64,000 nt of DNA from Paracoccus marinaquae. GTDB taxonomy: Bacteria > Pseudomonadota > Alphaproteobacteria > Rhodobacterales > Rhodobacteraceae. The position numbers were made by a program, and so were the translations under genes. Numbering within the stretch: the stretch's first letter is position 1; each line of letters begins with the position of its first letter. The stretch covers positions 1-64,000 of the forward strand of contig NZ_JAHKNG010000019.1 of assembly GCF_018860165.1 (NCBI RefSeq), given 5' to 3'. Shown here piece by piece: positions 16,697 through 26,828 of this stretch. The notes beneath the pieces were generated by a model, which worked only from the letters and a program-made list of their open reading frames with translations, was not told the origin of the DNA and searched no databases.

Positions 16697-16783
16697 GTTA
16701 CAATACTATTAGTTGCTTTTTCATACTTCAAGCAGGAAGCTGCGACTCGCAAGTTCCGTGAACAGGATCACTGGGAGGTTGGA

Positions 16784-17500
16784 ATGACCTATTACTCCGG
16801 CATGGTCGCGGCGGTGCCGACGGCCAACAAGCAGGCCTATATCGACCACGCGGCATCCACCTGGCCGATGTTCAAGAAGCTGGGCGCGCAGCGGATGGTC
16901 GAGGCCTGGGGCGAGGATGTCCCACATGGCAAGGTGACCGATTTCTTCCGCGCCACGCAGGCCGAGGACGGCGAAACGCCGGTCTTTTCCTGGATCGAAT
17001 GGCCCGACCGCGCCACCGCCGACACGGCATGGCAGGCGATGATGGATGACCCCGAGATGCAGAACATGCCCGAGATGCCCTTCGACGGGAAACGCATGTT
17101 CTGGGGCGGGTTCGCGCCGATCTACCAGTTCGGCAGGTCCGAACCCGGCCGCTATATTCAGGGCTTCGTCCTCGCCGTGCCCGAGGCGAACAAGCAGGCC
17201 TATGCCGACATGGCCCGCAGCGCCGAAGAGATGTTCCGCCGCTTTGGCGCGACCCATATGGTCGAGAACTGGGGCGAGGACGTGCCGCATGGCAAGCTGA
17301 CCGATTTCTATCGCGCCGCCGATGCCCGTGACGGCGAGGTGCCGATGTTCTCATGGGTCGAATGGCCCGACCGCGCCACCTGCGACGAGGCCGGCGAGAA
17401 GATGGCCGCCGAGATGGAAGGACAGGAGATGCCCGAAATGCCCTTCGACGGCATGCGCATGTTCTGGGCCGGCTTCTCGCCCATTCTGGACCGCTCCTGA
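16784..17500 (+). CDS. Tandem DUF1428 protein
   Basis: A 238-residue protein made of two DUF1428 repeats, each of about 115 residues. WGEDVPHGK, EWPDRAT and EMPFDG followed by RMFW occur in both halves. Single-domain DUF1428 proteins (YbaA-like, ferredoxin-like fold) are usual, so this is a fused duplication. GGGAGG precedes the ATG. First gene of an operon with a VOC protein and two glutathione transferases, divergent from HxlR, pointing to detoxification of an electrophile. Reaction unknown. Confidence 0.85.
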   Translation: MTYYSGMVAAVPTANKQAYIDHAASTWPMFKKLGAQRMVEAWGEDVPHGKVTDFFRATQAEDGETPVFSWIEWPDRATADTAWQAMMDDPEMQNMPEMPFDGKRMFWGGFAPIYQFGRSEPGRYIQGFVLAVPEANKQAYADMARSAEEMFRRFGATHMVENWGEDVPHGKLTDFYRAADARDGEVPMFSWVEWPDRATCDEAGEKMAAEMEGQEMPEMPFDGMRMFWAGFSPILDRS

Positions 17501-17515
17501 CGAAAGGTTCGCGCG

Positions 17516-18307
17516 ATGACGACACTGCATGGCAGCCCCTGCTGGTACGAACTGACCTCTGCCCCGGGAAGGCTGAGGGCGGCCGAGGACTTCTATGCCC
17601 GGGTGCTGGGCTGGAGGGTCGAGGACGCCGGGATGGAGGGGTTCGACTATCGCCTCGCCGTCTCGGATGGCGACATGGTGGCCGGGATGATGGAGATGCC
17701 CGAGGATGTCGCGGACATGCCGCCATTCTGGCTGCTCTATGTCGCGGTCGAGGATGCGGATGACGCCGTCGCGCGGATCGAGGCCGCCGGCGGCAGCGTT
17801 CATCGCGCGGTGCAGGTGATCCCCGGCACGGGCCGCTTCGCGATTCTGGCCGATCCGCAGGGCGCGGCGATCGGCATCCTCGAACCCGAGCCGATGGAGG
17901 ATGAGGAGACGCAGGGCAACGCCTTCGACCAGGGCAAGGAGGGGCATGGCAACTGGCACGAGCTGATGTCGCCCGACCCCGAGGCCGGCTTCGCCTTCTA
18001 TGCCCGGATCTTCGGCTGGCAGAAATCCGATGCCATCGATATGGGCGAGATGGGCCTCTATCAGCTGTTCTCGCATGACGGCGCCGATATCGGCGGCATG
18101 CAGGGTCTGGGCAACGCGCCCTGCCCCTGCTGGCTGGTCTATTTCGGCGTGAACGGCGTCACCGAGGCCTTGGCGCGCATCACCGGCAATGGCGGCAACA
18201 TCATCCACGGCCCGCAAGAGGTTCCGGGCGGCGCCTTCATCGCCATCGCGCAGGATCCGCAGGGCGCGGCCTTCGCCGTGGTCGGACCAAGGGAGCATAC
18301 GGCATGA
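17516..18307 (+). CDS. Two-domain VOC (glyoxalase-like) protein
   Basis: A 263-residue protein with two VOC modules. The first begins SPCWYELTSAPG, the second HGNWHELMSPDPEAGFAFY; both end in a DPQGAA motif followed by a short tail. Such fusions are common and substrates vary. The last four bases overlap the first glutathione transferase gene (ATGA), so they are translationally coupled. Operon context suggests a role in handling a thiol adduct or reactive carbonyl. Confidence 0.88.
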   Translation: MTTLHGSPCWYELTSAPGRLRAAEDFYARVLGWRVEDAGMEGFDYRLAVSDGDMVAGMMEMPEDVADMPPFWLLYVAVEDADDAVARIEAAGGSVHRAVQVIPGTGRFAILADPQGAAIGILEPEPMEDEETQGNAFDQGKEGHGNWHELMSPDPEAGFAFYARIFGWQKSDAIDMGEMGLYQLFSHDGADIGGMQGLGNAPCPCWLVYFGVNGVTEALARITGNGGNIIHGPQEVPGGAFIAIAQDPQGAAFAVVGPREHTA

Positions 18308-18963
18308 CACGCGATCCGATCATCCTGACCACCTATGACTGGGTGCCCGATTTTCCGCGCGGCCATGTCCGCGATATCCGCATCCGCTGGCTGCTGGAGG
18401 AAATCGACCGCCCCTACAGGATCGAAACCGTCCCGTTGCAGAAAAAGACCCCCGAACACCTGGCCCGCCAGCCCTTCCATCAGGTGCCGATGATCCGCGA
18501 TGGCGAGTTGTCGCTGTTCGAATCCGGCGCGATCCTGCTCTATCTGGCCGAAGGCACCGATCTGATGCCCGGGGGCGACGACCGGATGCGCACGATCCAA
18601 TGGCTGATCGCGGCGCTGAACTCGGTCGAGTTCTATTCGGCGGCCTGGCTGGTCGGGAAGTTCTTCCACAAGAACGAGCAGAGCGCGGCCGAGTTCGGCA
18701 AGATCGCGCAGGACAAGCTGGCCCATCTTCAGGATGTCCTCAAGGGCCGCGACTGGCTGGTGGCCGGGCGTTTCACCGTCGCCGATCTGCTGATGGCCGA
18801 TATCCTGCGGCTGCCGGCCCAGCACGGCCTGCTGGACGGTCTGCCCGACCTCAGGGCCTATCACGACCGGGCACTGTCGCGACCGGCGTTTCAGAAGGCG
18901 CTTGCCGACCAGATCGCCCATTTCAGGGCGGCGGACGCGGCCATGGCTCAGGCTTCGGCCTGA
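18304..18963 (+). CDS. Glutathione S-transferase family protein
   Basis: A 219-residue GST: thioredoxin-fold N-terminal domain with HQVPMIRDGELSLFESGAIL giving the cis-Pro and glutathione-binding Glu-Ser, then an all-helical C-terminal domain with LVAGRFTVADLLMADI. It overlaps the upstream VOC gene. The N-terminal segment (WVPDFPRGHVRDIRIRWLLEE) is less canonical than in most GSTs. Substrate unknown; context suggests electrophile detoxification. Confidence 0.9.
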   Translation: MTRDPIILTTYDWVPDFPRGHVRDIRIRWLLEEIDRPYRIETVPLQKKTPEHLARQPFHQVPMIRDGELSLFESGAILLYLAEGTDLMPGGDDRMRTIQWLIAALNSVEFYSAAWLVGKFFHKNEQSAAEFGKIAQDKLAHLQDVLKGRDWLVAGRFTVADLLMADILRLPAQHGLLDGLPDLRAYHDRALSRPAFQKALADQIAHFRAADAAMAQASA

Positions 18964-19000
18964 CCTTGCGGCAGGCCGGCTATCCGGAAAGGAAGCGGAA

Positions 19001-19669
19001 ATGACCCTGACATTCTTCGGACATCCCCTGTCCTCCTATACCCACAAGGTGCTGATCGCGCTTTATGAAACCGGTGCGGAGTTCACCTTCCGCCAGATCG
19101 ATCCGTCGCAATCCGGGGATCGCGAGCTGATGGGAAGGCTGACGCCCCTGGGCAAGATGCCGGCGCTGCGCGACGACAGGGCCGGCGTGACGCTGGCCGA
19201 AAGCGCGGTGATCATCGAATGGCTGGACCGCCACCATCCCGGCCCCGCGCCACTGCTGCCGCGTGACCCCGACGCGGCGCTGGAGGCGCGGGTCTGGAAC
19301 GGCATCTTCGACTACCATGTCCATCGCGAGATGCAGCAGATCGTGGATGCGCGCCTGTTCATGGATGACGTGGCCGAGGACCCCGTGGGCCGCTTTGCCC
19401 GGACCTCGCTGGACCGCGCCTATGCCGCCATCGACCGCCACATGACGGATCGCGACTGGGCGGCAGGGGAGTTCGGCCTTGCCGATTGCGCCGCGGCGCC
19501 GGCCCTGTTCTATGCCGGGTTCCTGCATCCCTTCAACGGATACCCCAACCTCGCAAGTTATTTCGAACGGCTGATCGCCCGGCCCTCGATCGCCCGCGTG
19601 CATGACGAGACAAAGCCATGGCTGCACCTGTTTCCCTTCCCCGAACGCATCCCCGCCCGGTTCCGCTGA
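19001..19669 (+). CDS. Glutathione S-transferase family protein
   Basis: A 222-residue GST starting MTLTFFGHPLSSYTHKVLIA, with GKMPALRDD and LAESAVIIEWLD forming the glutathione site and FGLADCAAAPALFYA in the helical domain. It differs clearly from the GST just upstream. AAGGA lies upstream of the ATG, which I preferred over a longer frame. Last gene of the HxlR-linked operon; it ends four bases from the convergent dctM. Confidence 0.9.
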   Translation: MTLTFFGHPLSSYTHKVLIALYETGAEFTFRQIDPSQSGDRELMGRLTPLGKMPALRDDRAGVTLAESAVIIEWLDRHHPGPAPLLPRDPDAALEARVWNGIFDYHVHREMQQIVDARLFMDDVAEDPVGRFARTSLDRAYAAIDRHMTDRDWAAGEFGLADCAAAPALFYAGFLHPFNGYPNLASYFERLIARPSIARVHDETKPWLHLFPFPERIPARFR

Positions 19670-19673
19670 GCCG

Positions 19674-21062
19674 TCACCGCAGGATCACCTCGGGGCCCAT
19701 CATCAGCGTCGGCAGCCAGGTGCTGATCCACGGCACATAGGTGACGATGATCAGGAACACGAACAGCACCGCCAGGAAGGGCAGTGCGGCGCGGACGACG
19801 CGCATCATCGACATGCCAGCCACGCCCGAGGTCACGAACAGGTTCAGCCCGACCGGCGGGGTGATCATGCCGATCTCCATGTTCACCACCATGATCACGC
19901 CCAGATGAATCGGGTCCACGCCCAGTTCGATGGCGATGGGAAAGACCAGAGGCGCCACGATCAGGATCAGGCCCGACGGCTCCATGAACTGACCGCCGAT
20001 CAGCAGGATCACGTTCACGATCACCAGGAACATGATCTTGCCGAAACCGGCATCCAGCATCGCGCCGGCGATGTCCTGGGGGATCTGCTCGTCGGTCAGC
20101 ACATGTTTCAGGATCAGCGCATTGGCGATGATGAACATCAGCGTGATGGTCAGCCTGCCCGCCTCCAGCAGCACGTCGCGGGTGCCCGGATGAAAGAAGG
20201 CCGTGACCAGCGCCTGCGGCTTTTTCCACAGCGGGATCCGCGTCTCGCCGTCGCGCAGCGGCCCCATGTCGCGATAGATGAAGATCGCGACGATGAAGGA
20301 CCAGATCGCGGCGACGGCGGCGGCCTCGGTCGGGGTGAAGATCGCCTTGGTGACACCCGGAATACCGTAGAGCCCGACCATGATGACGACGATCAGCATC
20401 AGCCCCCAGAAGGCATCGCGAAAGCTGGCCCAGATCTCGGCCCAGCCCTGCCATTTCTCGCGCGGCATGCCCTTCCAGATGGCGAAGAACAGGATCGTCA
20501 CCATCAGCATGCCCCCGGCCAGCAGCCCCGGAACGACGCCGGCCAGGAACATCCGCCCGACCGAGACATCGGTGGCGCTGGCATAGACGACCATGACGAT
20601 CGATGGCGGGATCAGGATCCCCAGCGTACCGGCATTGCAGATCACCCCGGCGGCGAAATCCTTGCTGTAGCCGACCTGCCGCATCGCCGCGATGACGATC
20701 GAGCCGATGGCGACCACGGTGGCGGGCGAACTGCCCGAGAGCGCCGCGAACATCATGCAGGCGAACACCCCGGCAATCGCCAGCCCGCCCGGCAGATGCC
20801 CGACGCAGGCGATCGAGAAACGGATGATCCTTTGCGCCACGCCGCCCGTGGACATGAAGCTGGAGGCGAGGATGAAGAAGGGAATGGCCAGCAGCGTCGC
20901 ATGACCCTCCATCGCCTGATACAGCGTCTGCGCGATCGAGGCCAGCGAAGTGTCGGAAAACCACAAGAGGAACAGCGTCGACGACAGGCCAAGCGCGATG
21001 GCGATGGGCACGCCCAGCAGCATCAGCCCGATGATCAGGACGAACAGCAGAATGACGTCCAT
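19674..21062 (-). CDS. dctM: TRAP transporter large permease DctM
   Basis: A 462-residue membrane protein with about 12-13 helices: LLFVLIIGLMLLGVPIAIAL at the N-terminus and the family features FILASSFMSTGG, GTLGILIPPSI and GMITPPVGLNLFV. It forms the transport path of a TRAP system with DctQ, driven by an ion gradient. Starts three bases after dctQ ends. Substrate set by DctP. Confidence 0.95.
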   Translation of the reverse strand: MDVILLFVLIIGLMLLGVPIAIALGLSSTLFLLWFSDTSLASIAQTLYQAMEGHATLLAIPFFILASSFMSTGGVAQRIIRFSIACVGHLPGGLAIAGVFACMMFAALSGSSPATVVAIGSIVIAAMRQVGYSKDFAAGVICNAGTLGILIPPSIVMVVYASATDVSVGRMFLAGVVPGLLAGGMLMVTILFFAIWKGMPREKWQGWAEIWASFRDAFWGLMLIVVIMVGLYGIPGVTKAIFTPTEAAAVAAIWSFIVAIFIYRDMGPLRDGETRIPLWKKPQALVTAFFHPGTRDVLLEAGRLTITLMFIIANALILKHVLTDEQIPQDIAGAMLDAGFGKIMFLVIVNVILLIGGQFMEPSGLILIVAPLVFPIAIELGVDPIHLGVIMVVNMEIGMITPPVGLNLFVTSGVAGMSMMRVVRAALPFLAVLFVFLIIVTYVPWISTWLPTLMMGPEVILR

Positions 21063-21065
21063 CGC

Positions 21066-21746
21066 CTAGTCCCCGCGATTCATGTGGCTGACATCCTCGA
21101 CCGCGTCCTCGGCCTCGTGGCTGACGATCAGGCTTGCCCGTTCGCCCGTCCAGATCATCCAGACCGCCTGCAGCAGCCGGAACAGCAGCAGCGCCACCCC
21201 CAGCGGCAGCGCGAAATAGGGGATCAGGCGGGGCATCTTCTCGTAGGCCTCGCCCTGATTGAACACATCGCCCATCCAGGCCAGAAAGCCGGGCATCGGG
21301 ATCTGCTCGGTCTCGTAGAAGGCCCGGTCGCGGGTCTCGATGAAGCCGGTCGGGAACCAGCGCCCGCCGGTCTGCTGATAACCCGCAAAGGGCGCCCAGT
21401 AGTCCCAGGCGCCCTTCATCAGCAGCAGCGCATAGATGATGCAAAGCCCGCCCGCCACCAGCGCGAGGATCCGGCGCGCGGGGGGCGGCAGCAGGTTGAT
21501 CATGGCATCCACGCCCAGATGCGCGTTGACCTTGACCGCGTAGGACACGCCCAGCAGCACCAGCCAGGCAAACAGCGCCAGCGTCACCTCGAGCCCCCAG
21601 ATCAGCGAGCTTTGAAAGACATAGCGCATGACCACGTTGACGAAGGTGACAAGCGTCATCAGGCCCAGGAGGATCGCGATGACATTTTCCTCGAGTCCAT
21701 GCACGAAACGACCCAGCGGGCCGCGCGGCTCATAGCGGTGGCTCAT
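21066..21746 (-). CDS. dctQ: TRAP transporter small permease DctQ
   Basis: A 226-residue four-helix membrane protein with VMRYVFQSSLIWGLEVTLAL and HLGVDAMINLLP, typical of DctQ. It is longer than the usual 160-190 residues because of a roughly 50-residue hydrophilic insert (around ETRDRAFYETEQIPMPGFL) between helices 3 and 4. It works with DctM. A strong hairpin separates it from dctP. Confidence 0.93.
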   Translation of the reverse strand: MSHRYEPRGPLGRFVHGLEENVIAILLGLMTLVTFVNVVMRYVFQSSLIWGLEVTLALFAWLVLLGVSYAVKVNAHLGVDAMINLLPPPARRILALVAGGLCIIYALLLMKGAWDYWAPFAGYQQTGGRWFPTGFIETRDRAFYETEQIPMPGFLAWMGDVFNQGEAYEKMPRLIPYFALPLGVALLLFRLLQAVWMIWTGERASLIVSHEAEDAVEDVSHMNRGD

Positions 21747-21769
21747 CGCCCCTGCCCCCCGATATGGCT

Positions 21770-21805
21770 GGCGCCCGCCCCGCCTGTCGTCGCGGAGCGG
21801 GCGCC
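21770..21805 (-). promoter_or_regulatory. Intercistronic hairpin between dctP and dctQ
   Basis: Nine perfectly paired bases, GGCGCCCGC and GCGGGCGCC, flank an 18-base loop in the 64-base gap between dctP and dctQ. There is no T run. A hairpin here can protect the dctP mRNA or partly stop transcription, giving more binding protein than permease. Confidence 0.6.
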
Positions 21806-21810
21806 TTGCC

Positions 21811-22815
21811 TCAGTGCTTTTCGTTGATCGCCTGCGCGGCGTCGATATTGTCCTGACCGACGCCCTCGGCGAACTGGTCCCAGACCGGTTTCATCGCATC
21901 GACCCAGGCCTGCCGCTGCGTGTCGTCCAGTGCGCGGATTTCGCTGCCCGCATCCAGGATCGCCTGCCGCGCCGCCATGTCGACATCGTTCACGGCCGCG
22001 TTCCGTTCGGTGGTGACCTCGTTCAGTATGGTCAGCATCTGGTCCTTCACCGCCGGATCGAGGCTGTCCAGCCAGTCGGTCGAGGCGACCACCATATAGT
22101 CGAGCACGCCGTGATTGGTCTCGGTGGTGCCGTCCTGAACCTCGTAGAATTTCTGGCCATAGATGTTCGACCAGGCGTTTTCCTGGCCGTCCACGACGCC
22201 GGTCTGCAGGGCGCCGTAAACCTCGGCGAAGGCCATCGGCTGGGCCGAGGCGCCGATCGCCTCCATCTGCGCGATGATCACGTCCGAGGGCTGCACGCGA
22301 AATTTCAGCCCCTTGGCATCCTCGGGCGTCAGCAGCGGCTTGTTGGCCGACAGCTGTTTCAGGCCGTTATGCCAGAATTCCAGCCCCATCAGGCCGCGTC
22401 GCTCCATGCTGGCCTTCATCGCCTGCCCGGTCTCGGAGGCCTGGAATTCATCCACCGCGGCGATATTCTTGAACATGAAGGGCAGATCGAAGATCTGAAA
22501 GACCTTGGTGAAAGTCTCGAACTTCGACAGCGAGGGCGCACCCAGCTGCACATCGCCCTGCAACATCGCCTCGAGCAGAACATCGTCGTCGTAAAGGGTC
22601 GAGTTCGGATAGACCTCGACGCACATCGTGCCTTCCATCTCGGCGTTCACCCGTTCGGCGAACAGCGAGGCAGCGATGCCCTTGGGGTGCTTGTCGGCAT
22701 TGGTGACGTGGCTGAACTTCACCACCGTTTCGCCATCGTCGCAGCCGGCGGGGTCGGCCAGGGCGCCGGTCGCCATCATCGCAAGCCCGCAGGTTGCGGT
22801 CAGCAGGGTCTTCAT
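21811..22815 (-). CDS. dctP: TRAP transporter substrate-binding protein DctP
   Basis: A 334-residue periplasmic binding protein. The signal peptide ends near GALADPAG. Family features are VVKFSHVTNADKHPKG, GLKFRVQPSDV with the conserved Arg that holds a substrate carboxylate, and QTGVVDGQENAWSN. GGAGGAAT precedes the Met at 22815, so I rejected the start five codons upstream. Ligand probably an organic acid; C4-dicarboxylate is possible but not shown. Confidence 0.94.
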   Translation of the reverse strand: MKTLLTATCGLAMMATGALADPAGCDDGETVVKFSHVTNADKHPKGIAASLFAERVNAEMEGTMCVEVYPNSTLYDDDVLLEAMLQGDVQLGAPSLSKFETFTKVFQIFDLPFMFKNIAAVDEFQASETGQAMKASMERRGLMGLEFWHNGLKQLSANKPLLTPEDAKGLKFRVQPSDVIIAQMEAIGASAQPMAFAEVYGALQTGVVDGQENAWSNIYGQKFYEVQDGTTETNHGVLDYMVVASTDWLDSLDPAVKDQMLTILNEVTTERNAAVNDVDMAARQAILDAGSEIRALDDTQRQAWVDAMKPVWDQFAEGVGQDNIDAAQAINEKH

Positions 22816-23019
22816 CGGTATTCCTCCCATAGAACCTTGATGCGGGCTCTTGCGGCCCGTCCGTTACACGTTCCGCATCACAACGGCGCAAGCCCACACA
22901 AGCAAGAAATATTTTTCCTGAATGTCAGCAAACTGCTCCGATACGTTGCGCGAAACACATGCGGTCGTTGGAAGCACGGGCGTTAACGTAGTATCCTGTT
23001 CAGCAGTCTGCGGATCTCG

Positions 23020-23379
23020 ATGCTGGAGCGTATGAATCAACTCGCCCGGTTGCCCATGTCTTGGGGCGCTGCGATCATGGACACCGCCGAAGGCTGGACA
23101 CTGGCACTGATCGGGTTGGTCGTTGCGCTCGATCTGTGGCTTGGGCTGAAGTCCAGGATCGCCCTGGTTTTCAACGTCATTCAGGTCGGCGGCCTCGTTG
23201 CCGGATTCTTCTGGACTATAGCGATTACTCGGCAGAACGATATTGCCGGCCCTTACGTGTGGGCCTTCGTGATCGGCATCTGGAGCGGCAGCGCATTCCT
23301 GTTTCACCTGTGGTTCTTTCTCGACGAATGGATTTGCCGAGATGCGCCGCGTGGCCTGACCAAAGGCGACGGGTCGTAG
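23020..23379 (+). CDS. Small membrane protein of unknown function
   Basis: A 119-residue protein with about three membrane helices (LALIGLVVALDLWLGL, FNVIQVGGLVAGFFWTIA, FVIGIWSGSAFLFHLWFFL). Starts at residue 5 or 13 are also possible, and no strong ribosome site is seen. Codon use is less GC-biased than in neighbours, which may indicate acquisition. It lies between dctP (divergent) and valS. I do not recognise the family. Confidence 0.55.
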   Translation: MLERMNQLARLPMSWGAAIMDTAEGWTLALIGLVVALDLWLGLKSRIALVFNVIQVGGLVAGFFWTIAITRQNDIAGPYVWAFVIGIWSGSAFLFHLWFFLDEWICRDAPRGLTKGDGS

Positions 23380-23545
23380 CTGACGGCTGGCGCTGCAAAG
23401 GCGGGAACGGCGCGCTGGAACGAGCGCGGGCTTGCCGCCACGATATACCGCCCTCCCCGCTTTTCTCCCCGGCTTTCGGGGAACAGCATGTCTTGGCCTT
23501 TTCGCCGCGCTTCGCTAAGCCATCCTCAAGCAAGAGGGCCGCCAG

Positions 23546-26500
23546 ATGACGATGGACAAGAGTTTCGACGCCGCAACCGCCGAGGCGCGGATCGCCGCTG
23601 AATGGGAAAGGCGGAATGCCTTCGCCGCCGGGGCCAATGCCTCGCGCGCCGAGACCTTCACGGTGATGATCCCGCCCCCCAACGTGACCGGCAGCCTGCA
23701 TATCGGCCACGCCTTCAACAACACGCTGCAGGACATCCTTGTCCGCTGGCACCGGATGCGCGGATTTGACACACTCTGGCAGCCCGGTCAGGACCATGCC
23801 GGCATCGCCACGCAGATGGTCGTCGAACGCCGCATGGCCGAACGGCAGGAGCCGGGCCGGCGCGACATCGGGCGCGCGGCCTTCACCGAAAAGGTCTGGG
23901 CCTGGAAGCAGGAATCCGGCGACACCATCATCAACCAGCTGAAGCGCCTCGGCGCCAGTTGCGACTGGTCGCGCAACGCCTTCACCATGTCCGGCGCGCC
24001 GGGGGCGCCCGCGGGCGAGGAAGGCAACTTCCACGACGCGGTGATCCGGGTCTTCGTGGACCTATACAACAAGGGCATCATCTATCGCGGCAAGCGGCTG
24101 GTGAACTGGGATCCGCGCTTCGAGACCGCAATCAGCGATCTGGAGGTCGAGAACCGCGAGGTTCCCGGCCATATGTGGCATTTCAAGTACCCGCTGGCCG
24201 CCAATCCTGAAACTGGCGAACGCGAAACCTATGAATATGTCGAGCGCGACGAGGACGGCAACGTCACCCTGCGCGAGACCCGCGACTATATCAGCATCGC
24301 CACGACCCGGCCCGAAACCATGCTGGGCGACGGCGCGGTGGCGGTGCATCCGGGTGATGCGCGCTACGCCCCGATCGTCGGCAAGCTGTGCGAAATTCCG
24401 GTCGGACCAAGGGAACATCGCCGCCTGATCCCGATCATCACCGACGACTACCCCGACCCGGATTTCGGCTCGGGCGCGGTCAAGATCACCGGCGCGCATG
24501 ACTTCAACGACTATGCTGTGGCCCTGCGCAACGATATCCCGCTTTACGCGCTGATGGATGGCAGGGGCGCGATGCGCGCCGACGGCCTGCCCTACGAGGA
24601 AAGCGCCGGCATCGCCACCAGCGCGGCGCAGGGCGAGGATGTCGGCGATGTCTCGAACGTCAACCTGGTGCCCGAGCATCTGCGCGGGCTGGACCGCTAT
24701 GGGGCCCGCCAGAAGGTGATCGAGGAGATCACCGCAGAAGGGCTGGCCGTCACCTATCTGCACAAGGAGATCGACCGCGAGACCGGCGCCGAGCATCTGG
24801 AACGGCGCCCGGTCGTCGATCACAAGCCGATCATGCAGCCCTTCGGCGACCGCTCGGGCGTGGTGATCGAGCCGATGCTGACCGATCAGTGGTTCGTCGA
24901 TACGGCCCGCATCGTCGGCCCGGCGCTGGCGGCGGTGCGCGACGGCCGCACCCGCATCCTGCCCGAGCAGCACCGCAAGGTCTATTTCAACTGGCTTGAG
25001 AATATCGAGCCTTGGACCATCAGCCGGCAGCTGTGGTGGGGCCATCAGATCCCGGTCTGGTACGGGCTTGACCTGTCGCTGGAAGGCCAGGTCGATGACG
25101 ACCATGACGGCGCGCTGGACGAGGTCGAGATCTTCGCGCTGCTGGAGGAAGGGCTGGTCCATCGCGACCAGATCCACCGCGCCGCGCCGAATTTCCCCGA
25201 GGTGGTCGAGCAGTTCCGCGACGCCATCGCCGGGCTGCCGCAGCCGCTGGAAATCAGCCGCATCATCGAGGTCGCGGATCGCGAGGCCGCAATCGACGCC
25301 TTCACGCAGGCGCTGGCCGATTACAACCTGACCCAGGACCCGACCAGGCTGGTCTATCCGGTCTGGCGCGACCCGGACGTGCTGGATACCTGGTTTTCCT
25401 CGGGCCTCTGGCCCATCGGCACGCTGGGCTGGCCCGAGCCGACCGATGAAATGCACAAGTATTTCCCGACCGATGTGCTGGTCACCGGCTTCGACATCAT
25501 CTTCTTCTGGGTCGCCCGGATGATGATGATGCAGCTTGAAGTGACGGGCGACGTGCCCTTCCACACGGTCTATGTCCACGGCCTCGTGCGCGACGAAAAG
25601 GGCGCGAAGATGTCGAAGTCGAAGGGCAATGTCATCGACCCGCTGACCCTGATCGACGATTTCGGCGCCGATGCGCTGCGGATGACGCTGACCAGCATGG
25701 CGGCAATGGGCCGCGATCCGAAGCTGGGCCCGCGCCATGTCGAGGGGTTCCGCAACTTCGTGACCAAGATCTGGAACGCCACCCGTTTTGCCGAGATGAA
25801 CGGCATCCGCGGCGGCGGCGCCCGGCCCGAGCCGCGCCATACCGTCAACCGCTGGATCATCGGCGAGGTCGCGCGCATCCGCATGGCGACCGACGAGGCG
25901 CTGGAAACCTATCGCTTCAACGACGCGGCGAACGGGCTTTACGCCTTTGTCTGGGGCAAGGTCTGCGACTGGTATGTGGAATTCTCGAAGCCCCTGTTCG
26001 ACGGAGAACATGCCGAAGAAACAAGGGCCACGATGGGCTGGGTTCTGGATCAGTGCTATCTGCTGCTGCATCCGGTCATGCCCTTCGTGACCGAGGAGCT
26101 TTGGGCGCTGACCGGCGATCGGGCGAAGATGCTGGTGCATGGCGACTGGCCCGACTGCGGCGCCGAACTGATCGACGCCGAGGCCGACCGGCAGATGAAC
26201 TGGGTGATCGCGCTGATCGAGGCGATCCGCTCGGCCCGGGCGCAGATGGGCGTGCCGGCGGGGGCAAGGCTCGATCTGCTGGTAACCGAGGCCGATCCGG
26301 CCGCGCAGGCGGCGCTGGCCGCGAATGGCCCCCTGATCGAGCGTCTGGCGCGGGTGAACACACCGCGCGACGGCGCCGCGGGCAAGGGCATGATCGCGGT
26401 CGCGGCGCAGGGGGCAAGCCTTGCCCTGCCGATCGGCGATGTCATTGATGTTGCCTCGGAAACTGCGCGACTGCAGAAGTCCTTGGCAAAGTCCGAGAAG

Positions 26501-26653
26501 GATGCCGAGGGGTTGCGCAGGCGTCTGCAGAACCCGCGCTTCGTCGAGAATGCCGAGGCCGAGGTGATCGAGGAAACCCGCGACAAGTTGGCGGCGCTGG
26601 ATGACGATATCGCCCGGCTGAAGGTCGCGCTGGCGCAGCTGGCGGCGATGTGA
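23546..26653 (+). CDS. valS: Valyl-tRNA synthetase
   Basis: A 1035-residue class I synthetase charging tRNA-Val. HIGH is at residues 52-55 ([10 protein letters not shown]) and KMSKS at 688-692. The CP1 editing domain lies between, with [10 protein letters not shown], and the C-terminal coiled coil ([20 protein letters not shown]) is the typical ValRS arm. AGAGGG precedes the start; a second ATG two codons later is possible. Confidence 0.97.
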   Translation: MTMDKSFDAATAEARIAAEWERRNAFAAGANASRAETFTVMIPPPNVTGSLHIGHAFNNTLQDILVRWHRMRGFDTLWQPGQDHAGIATQMVVERRMAERQEPGRRDIGRAAFTEKVWAWKQESGDTIINQLKRLGASCDWSRNAFTMSGAPGAPAGEEGNFHDAVIRVFVDLYNKGIIYRGKRLVNWDPRFETAISDLEVENREVPGHMWHFKYPLAANPETGERETYEYVERDEDGNVTLRETRDYISIATTRPETMLGDGAVAVHPGDARYAPIVGKLCEIPVGPREHRRLIPIITDDYPDPDFGSGAVKITGAHDFNDYAVALRNDIPLYALMDGRGAMRADGLPYEESAGIATSAAQGEDVGDVSNVNLVPEHLRGLDRYGARQKVIEEITAEGLAVTYLHKEIDRETGAEHLERRPVVDHKPIMQPFGDRSGVVIEPMLTDQWFVDTARIVGPALAAVRDGRTRILPEQHRKVYFNWLENIEPWTISRQLWWGHQIPVWYGLDLSLEGQVDDDHDGALDEVEIFALLEEGLVHRDQIHRAAPNFPEVVEQFRDAIAGLPQPLEISRIIEVADREAAIDAFTQALADYNLTQDPTRLVYPVWRDPDVLDTWFSSGLWPIGTLGWPEPTDEMHKYFPTDVLVTGFDIIFFWVARMMMMQLEVTGDVPFHTVYVHGLVRDEKGAKMSKSKGNVIDPLTLIDDFGADALRMTLTSMAAMGRDPKLGPRHVEGFRNFVTKIWNATRFAEMNGIRGGGARPEPRHTVNRWIIGEVARIRMATDEALETYRFNDAANGLYAFVWGKVCDWYVEFSKPLFDGEHAEETRATMGWVLDQCYLLLHPVMPFVTEELWALTGDRAKMLVHGDWPDCGAELIDAEADRQMNWVIALIEAIRSARAQMGVPAGARLDLLVTEADPAAQAALAANGPLIERLARVNTPRDGAAGKGMIAVAAQGASLALPIGDVIDVASETARLQKSLAKSEKDAEGLRRRLQNPRFVENAEAEVIEETRDKLAALDDDIARLKVALAQLAAM

Positions 26654-26690
26654 GACGGCTTCTGCCGGGGTGCCGGCGGCGCGGGCGGGT

Positions 26691-26722
26691 GCCTCCGGCG
26701 GGGATATTTGAGTGAAGAAGAA
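26691..26722. repeat. Candidate Rhodobacterales intergenic repeat
   Basis: The stretch beginning gcctccggcggggatatttg and ending in a purine-rich gaagaagaag run lies between convergent valS and hisC. I recall near-identical intergenic copies in many Rhodobacterales genomes, often near gene ends. A weak five-pair GCCGG/CCGGC hairpin precedes it. Only one clear copy is in this window. Confidence 0.35.
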
Positions 26723-26828
26723 GCCGGGCGCGGCCCTGTCGTGGTGACGGTTCGGCAGCCGCACCGGGCGGGCACGGCGCGTGCACCGGATGTGCACAGC
26801 GCGTACACGGCTTGCGCGCGTTGCGCGG

